From Saxidomus purpurata (lineage: Eukaryota; Mollusca; Bivalvia; Venerida; Veneridae), in assembly GCA_022818135.1 (NCBI GenBank), contig JAFMSR010000006.1, positions 35,442,997-35,506,996 of the forward strand: 64,000 bases of DNA, written 5' to 3'. Below, one piece after another: positions 59,701 to 64,000 of the stretch. Within the stretch, counting starts at the first letter, position 1, and each line of letters starts with the position of its first letter. A program made the position numbers and the translations under genes. The notes below the pieces were generated by a model. The model made no database searches. It worked only from the letters and a program-made list of their open reading frames with translations, and had not been told where the DNA came from.

Positions 59701-60512
59701 TTGTAAAACTGCAGTCTCTACTATATAACAGATTGTAAAACTGATATCTCTGCTATCTAACAGATTGTAAACCTGCAGCCTCTGCTATCTAACAGATTGT
59801 AAACCTGCAGCCTCTGCTATCTAACAGATTGTAAACCTGCAGTCTCTGCTATCTAACAGATTGTAAACCTGCAATCTCTGCTATCTTACAGATTGTAAAA
59901 CTGCAGTCTCTACTATATAACAGATTGTAAACCTGCAGTCTCTGTTATCTTACAGATTGTAACCCTGTAATCTGCTATCTAACAGATTTTAACCCTGTAA
60001 TCTGCTATCTAACAGATTGTAAACCTGCAATCTCTGCTATCTAACAGATTGTAAACCTGCAATCTCTGCTATCTAACAGATTGTTAACCTGCAATCTCTG
60101 CTATCTAACAGATTGTAAACCTGCAATCTCTGCCATCTAACAGATTGTAAACCTGCAGTCTCTGCCATCTAACAGATTGTAAAACTGCAGTCTCTGCTAT
60201 CTAACAGATTGTAAAACTGCAGTGTCTGCCATCTAACAGATTGTAAACCTGCAGTCTCTGCTATCTAACAGATTGTAACTCAGCAGTCTGTTATCTAACA
60301 GATTGTAAAACTGCAGTCTCTGCTATCTAACAGATTGTAAAACTGCAGTCTCTGTCGTCATACAGATTGTAAACCTGCAGTCTCTTCCATCTAACAGATT
60401 GTAAACCTGCAATCTCTGCTATCTAACAGATTGTAAAACTGCAGTCTCTGCCATCTAACAGATTGTAAAACTGTAGTCTCTGCCATCTAACAGATTGTAA
60501 AACTGCAGTCTA
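50714..60512 (+). repeat. 32-bp satellite array, about 9.8 kb, about 300 units
   Basis: Unit: CTGCTATCTAACAGATTGTA followed by AACCTGCAGTCT (32 bp), with 28-30-bp variants lacking CT (GCAGTCTGCTATC, GTAATCTGTTATC). Sequence variants cluster in blocks: CTGCCATC at 53990-54640, CTAACGGATTGTAAAGCTG at 52915-53740, CTACTATATAAC and CTAAGAGATTG at 55220-55740. A higher-order repeat of about 1.26 kb links 57300-58560 with 58560-59800 (GACCATG markers at 57717 and 58981). Many units carry CTGCAG. The array lies wholly in an intron and stops 33 bp before the acceptor of the exon at 60546. Short minus-strand frames inside are artefacts of the 30-bp variant. Confidence 0.97.
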
Positions 60513-60545
60513 TCAGATAGTTACATTTATAATTTTGTATGCCAG

Positions 60546-60692
60546 ATCTCCAATTAAAGTAAAGAAGGCAGACAAAGATTTTCAAGAGAAGGTACGAGTG
60601 TTACAGAATCAGAACAGATTCCTGAATGAAGAAGTGAAGAAACTTGCCAAGTTGAGGCTTCAGGAACAAGGGCATTATCAGGAACAAAATAT
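60546..60692 (+). CDS. TBC1D2: TBC1D2-like exon: second coiled coil
   Basis: A 147-bp exon with acceptor TTGTATGCCAG and donor GTAAGT, phase 2 in and out. It encodes RSPIKVKKADKDFQEKVRVL, then QNQNRFLNEEVKKLAKLRLQ and EQGHYQEQN. EKVRVLQNQNRFLNEEVKKL is highly characteristic of TBC1D2/TBC1D2B, where the same motif (QxQNRFLNxE) sits in the coiled coil before the TBC domain. The acceptor has a poor pyrimidine tract, and the satellite ends only 33 bp upstream. Confidence 0.95.
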
Positions 60693-61255
60693 GTAAGTAT
60701 GAATGACATAAAGTAGTATATATTGTTTGTTTGGTTTTCAGATCTGTAACTTGGAATACTTTATTTGAAAGTTTCTTCTTCATTTAGATTGTTTACAGTC
60801 ACAATTGCCCCTGGGATATCTCCTTGGTGAATTTGCTAAGACTTTTTTTAAGAGACAGATGCAGATATAAGGGAATCCGGGTACCGGACCAGCTCTTTAT
60901 TTGAAAGCATGAAATTTCTTTATTTTTCAGAAAAAGACAGCTTTATTGTTAAATGAATTTGTAGATTTTTTATCTGTAAATTAATGAAATCAGTACCAAA
61001 TGCCAAACGTCAATGCTGCGTCATCTCTCTCTCTATGGGGCCCTGTAGAGGAGTTTTGTGGGAGACGAAATGCCTCTTGAATAGTTATGTTTTACAGTAA
61101 TTTCTACATGTATATTTATATGGACTAAAATGACCTTACAGGGTGATAAACTGATCAAGAACTGCTCAGAAAACCAGGACAATTATAGGACCAAAAAAAA
61201 TGAAAGAATTTTGCAAAGAAGGTTTTTTTTTATAAATGGCATCATATATGTTTAG
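60693..61255. other. Intron
   Basis: AT-rich intron of 563 bp with a short CT run at about 61024. No other feature. The minus-strand frame across 60601-60783 is a shadow of the exon. Confidence 0.7.
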
Positions 61256-61388
61256 GAAACTGCTGCAGTTGGAGGCAGAGATTGAGAAGTGGAAGATAGA
61301 CTATGTGAGTCTGATACAGTCCAGTATCCGTTTCCCTGGTGACGAAGGCATAGAAGATGTGGAGCTGTGTTTATATGGAGGAGACAAG
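61256..61388 (+). CDS. TBC1D2: TBC1D2-like exon: coiled coil to pre-TBC
   Basis: A 133-bp exon with acceptor ATATGTTTAG and donor GTACAA, phase 2 in, phase 0 out. It encodes MKLLQLEAEIEKWKIDYVSL, then IQSSIRFPGDEGIEDVELCL and YGGDK. LEAEIExWKxxYVxLxQSSIR followed by LxLYGGD is a signature block of TBC1D2-family proteins just before the TBC domain. I chose this acceptor because it completes ATG with the AT left by the previous exon. Confidence 0.95.
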
Positions 61389-61768
61389 GTACAACTTGAT
61401 TCTCGTTTCAGAAAATTTGGAGTTTGTTTTATAGCAAGACTGTTGGCGGAATAAATGATAAAAATTCCATTATGAATAAAATTAGAATATAAATACTAGA
61501 AATATTTAGTGTAGGCATAGAGGAAATACATATTTTCTACGACTGTTTATTAACATGTTAAGCATGTGATTATTGTCTTTCACTGATAGATGTACCATTG
61601 TCAGCCAAGTGATTTGTCAATAGAAATATATACACCTAACAATTATTGATATTTGAATGAGACTTGATTGTAATATGTACATGTATTGCTGTGATATCAT
61701 TCAAACCTCATATTGCCTCACACATGATATTGGAATGTAAATTAATTGGCTGTAAATGCAAATTTCAG

Positions 61769-61839
61769 CATAAAAAGCGAGTACAGATGCTGCTGGAGGA
61801 GGCTAGAAAGATCAATCCACGACTCCCAACGTATGAAAG
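61769..61839 (+). CDS. TBC1D2: TBC1D2-like exon: pre-TBC helix
   Basis: A 71-bp exon with acceptor AATTTCAG and donor GTCTGT (weak at +3 to +5), phase 0 in, phase 2 out. It encodes HKKRVQMLLEEARKINPRLP, then TYE. It continues the LYGGDKHKKRVQxLLEEAR block of the family. Confidence 0.93.
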
Positions 61840-62333
61840 GTCTGTGTGATGAGTTTTATTCTATACACTTACATGAAATGTGCACTCTATTTGGCCAAGA
61901 GCCTTGCAGCCTCTGAAAATAGTCATTAAAATTGACTACTTAGTCAAATATTGGGAATGGTTCACTATCACTGGTTGAAGTGGCAAATTCTCAGTGCTTG
62001 AGCATTTGAAAAGAGAACAAAATAAGGGCGGTATGTAATCATATACTAGAGAACAAGGAATATAAAATTGTGCTATAGGGAGACTATATTCTTGATCAAA
62101 TCTGAGGTAGTATATTGTCCACAGAATAAACTACAGTTCTTTGTGCAGATATTACACCAAGACGGTGCATATTTCACACTTGCTGTCAGTTTCTCTCAAG
62201 TTGCATTACAAAAGTCAGTCTGACATTAAATTTCATGGATTTCTGTTGTTAAATTAATGAAATAAAAACTATTTACTGACAATGTATGTATGCAGCCACT
62301 GTGATAATTTATGTTATTGAATCTGTATTTCAG

Positions 62334-62523
62334 TTTAGCGAACAATGAGGTACATGTGGATACATACGGTTTCAAACATGTATATACTAACACAGGTTTG
62401 CTTCTACACTACTTGTGTACAGAGCTGACCTACCACTATCTGGTACAGGCGGGGGTGTACGAAGAACATCAGAAAAAATGGACCATGTTCATGAGGCAAC
62501 ATGGCAAAGATCCAATGGCTTGT
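62334..62523 (+). CDS. TBC1D2: TBC1D2-like exon: pre-TBC region
   Basis: A 190-bp exon with acceptor TGTATTTCAG and donor GTAAGT, phase 2 in, phase 0 out. It encodes SLANNEVHVDTYGFKHVYTN, then TGLLLHYLCTELTYHYLVQA and EEHQKKWTMFMRQHGKDPMA. EVHVDxYGFKH and HYLCxEL..HY are conserved immediately N-terminal to the TBC domain in this family, and the WxxF segment leads into it. Confidence 0.95.
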
Positions 62524-63128
62524 GTAAGTAATGGTCTTTGATGTTACTAAACCCTTACCCGCTCAAGTTCTAAAATGGACTTGTCTGTATTTCAATTTGG
62601 AAAGCGCCATTACTTTTTAGCTTGACTTTTTGAAAAAAAGGGGAGCTATCCTTCTTCTGTTTTTCCCAGGTGACCTTTTGTTTGGAAAATTTGACTAATA
62701 GAGTTGTTAGTTAGTCAGCATTTGTCATATACAGCCCTTGTTTTCTTCATTATATTACTATCAAACTCCATTAACACTATAAATATCTGTGCCTTTGCGT
62801 CAGCAGAACTAAGTGTTATTATTTATTAGTTTAGTTTAAGCACACACATTGAAAAATTGTCTGTAAAATAAGCTTGATTATATTCTTAGTCTTTTCAAGA
62901 ATTTTGTTTTTCTCACGCAATGACCTGCTTTTAAGTTCACCAGATGTTACCTTTAAGCCATTGACCATGTTTTGCTAATTACCTAAAATGGCCTTGTCTG
63001 GGTTTCAGGTTAAAAAAAAAGTTATTTCTTTATTTGATTGAAACTTAAAAATTGACTTAATATTATATAGTGCAGATCATGATCAGCCTGGTCCCTTAGG
63101 CTGCATGTGTTGTCTTAAGCATGGTAAG
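62524..63128. other. Intron with repeat fragments
   Basis: Foldback-family pieces at about 62550-62620 (AGTTCTAAAATGGACTTGTC) and 62970-63125 (CAGATCATGATCAGCCTGGT), and a short start of the AGCTCGAC family at 62618-62665. No exon. Confidence 0.6.
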
Positions 63129-63383
63129 TCTACCTCCATGGTTGAATGGTTAGAGTCGCTGACTTGAAATCACTTTAAACATTCATTGATTGATGGTCAT
63201 GGGTTTGAGCCCTGCTACTGACCATGTCTCTTTATGTGAGAAAGTTGGCAGTTTCTTATGGAGGATAGGGATCTAGTACTGATTCTTGCCAGGAATGATG
63301 GTAATGTAAATTGCCTGCCTGTAAAAATGACCAAATTATGATTGAAAGTGTTGTCAAACTCATATAACAACAACAACAAACAG
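63129..63383 (+). mobile_element. tRNA-derived SINE with AAC tail
   Basis: Head CTACCTCCATGGTTGAATGG..TTAGAGTCGC (box A region) and GGTCATGGGTTTGAGCCCTG (box B region), body AAGTTGGCAGTTTCTTATGG and GATCTAGTACTGATTCTTGC, tail (AAC)n. GGTAAG flanks both sides (63123-63128 and 63384-63389), a possible short target duplication. A minus-strand fragment is at 9430-9525. Confidence 0.8.
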
Positions 63384-63452
63384 GGTAAGAGTTAATGAAG
63401 ACTTCAGATGACCTTGTCTGGTAGTTATTTTTGTTATCATTATACATTCCAG

Positions 63453-63608
63453 TTATCAGAGTTAAAGCCTCTAAGTAGAGGAGGGATCCCGGACAGATTC
63501 CGCAAGCAAGTATGGCGTCAACTTGTTCACTACAAAGTCAGGGAATTACTGAAGGACAAGGGAGACTACTACTACAGAAATTTATGTAACATGCTGCCAG
63601 AATCACCT
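63453..63608 (+). CDS. TBC1D2: TBC1D2-like exon: start of TBC (Rab-GAP) domain
   Basis: A 156-bp exon with acceptor TACATTCCAG and donor GTAAGT, phase 0 in and out. It encodes LSELKPLSRGGIPDRFRKQV, then WRQLVHYKVRELLKDKGDYY and YRNLCNMLPESP. RGGIPDRFRKQVWRQL is the first helix and opening motif of TBC domains. The catalytic arginine and glutamine fingers (IxxDxxR and YxQ motifs) lie further on, outside the window, so GAP competence cannot be judged here. Confidence 0.96.
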
Positions 63609-64000
63609 GTAAGTAGAAACTAGGCGACAAGTTTTGGTAATAAGTTAAGGAGAAAAGTAAAACGAAGCCGTTATTGAAAATATTTCAAGATTTTATTAGA
63701 CAGTGCACCTTTCTGAATCAATTTTGAGTGTTGTCAACATATAGTTATAGAATATATAATGTGTTGTCAGATTCAATGACTTTTGTTCTTGTTATGATGC
63801 TAGAGATGTGACAGACTTTTATTGATGCCAGGTCGTAATATAACAAAAGAATCTATTCAAACTTTTTTCCATGAGCATTTAAAAGTAAAATGTGAAGTAG
63901 AATTTGATTGGTATTTAAATCATTGGATACTTGTGTCTTATTTATTGAGACAAAACATTTACAAGAAAAAAACATTTCATACTAGAATAAGAACTGAGGA
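63609..64000. other. Start of the next intron
   Basis: AT-rich, no continuation of the TBC domain recognised; the next exon lies beyond the window. Confidence 0.6.

Noticed and set aside
50714..60512. CRISPR-like array of 32-bp repeats
   Set aside because: There are no unique spacers: units are directly adjacent, and the host is a metazoan intron with no cas genes.

Overview
The window is AT-rich metazoan DNA with intron-exon structure, tRNA-derived SINEs, many small inverted-repeat elements and large tandem arrays. The interspersed repeats are of the kind common in bivalve genomes: blocks starting TATGCCCCCGAAGG or AGCTCACCTG, with a core of about 170-180 bp repeats carrying AAGGTCAAGGTCAC. 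I infer a bivalve mollusc, species not determinable by reading.

Only one gene can be supported. It lies on the + strand and runs off both ends: a TBC1D2/TBC1D2B-type Rab GTPase-activating protein (PH domain, coiled coil, TBC domain). Fourteen exons are placed at 7727-7756, 10054-10234, 21950-22097, 22549-22753, 28750-28848, 36112-36220, 38548-38703, 44790-44885, 49306-49443, 60546-60692, 61256-61388, 61769-61839, 62334-62523 and 63453-63608. All splice phases agree, giving 620 codons. A possible upstream exon end lies at 1-49. The N-terminus and most of the catalytic TBC domain lie outside the window.

Layout: 1-7.7 kb, intron with a foldback element and nested inverted-repeat elements. 7.7-8.8 kb, about 15 tandem copies (77 bp each) of a 30-nt microexon encoding the first strand of the PH domain, most with their own splice sites. 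10-22 kb, PH exons around a large intron with a local segmental duplication. 22-49 kb, linker and coiled-coil exons among mobile-element debris; arrays at 36.2 and 38.7 kb begin at the 5' splice sites of coding exons. 41.6-43.3 kb, a 103-bp minisatellite with hairpin motifs. 45.5-46.2 kb, repeats rich in nuclear-receptor half-sites. 50.7-60.5 kb, a roughly 9.8 kb intronic satellite of a 32-bp unit (about 300 copies) ending about 33 bp before the next coding exon. 60.5-64 kb, clustered exons of the second coiled coil, the pre-TBC region and the start of the TBC domain.

The most unusual feature is the microexon array. Spacers of about 47 nt between copies suggest mutually exclusive use of near-identical but non-identical PH-domain cassettes.
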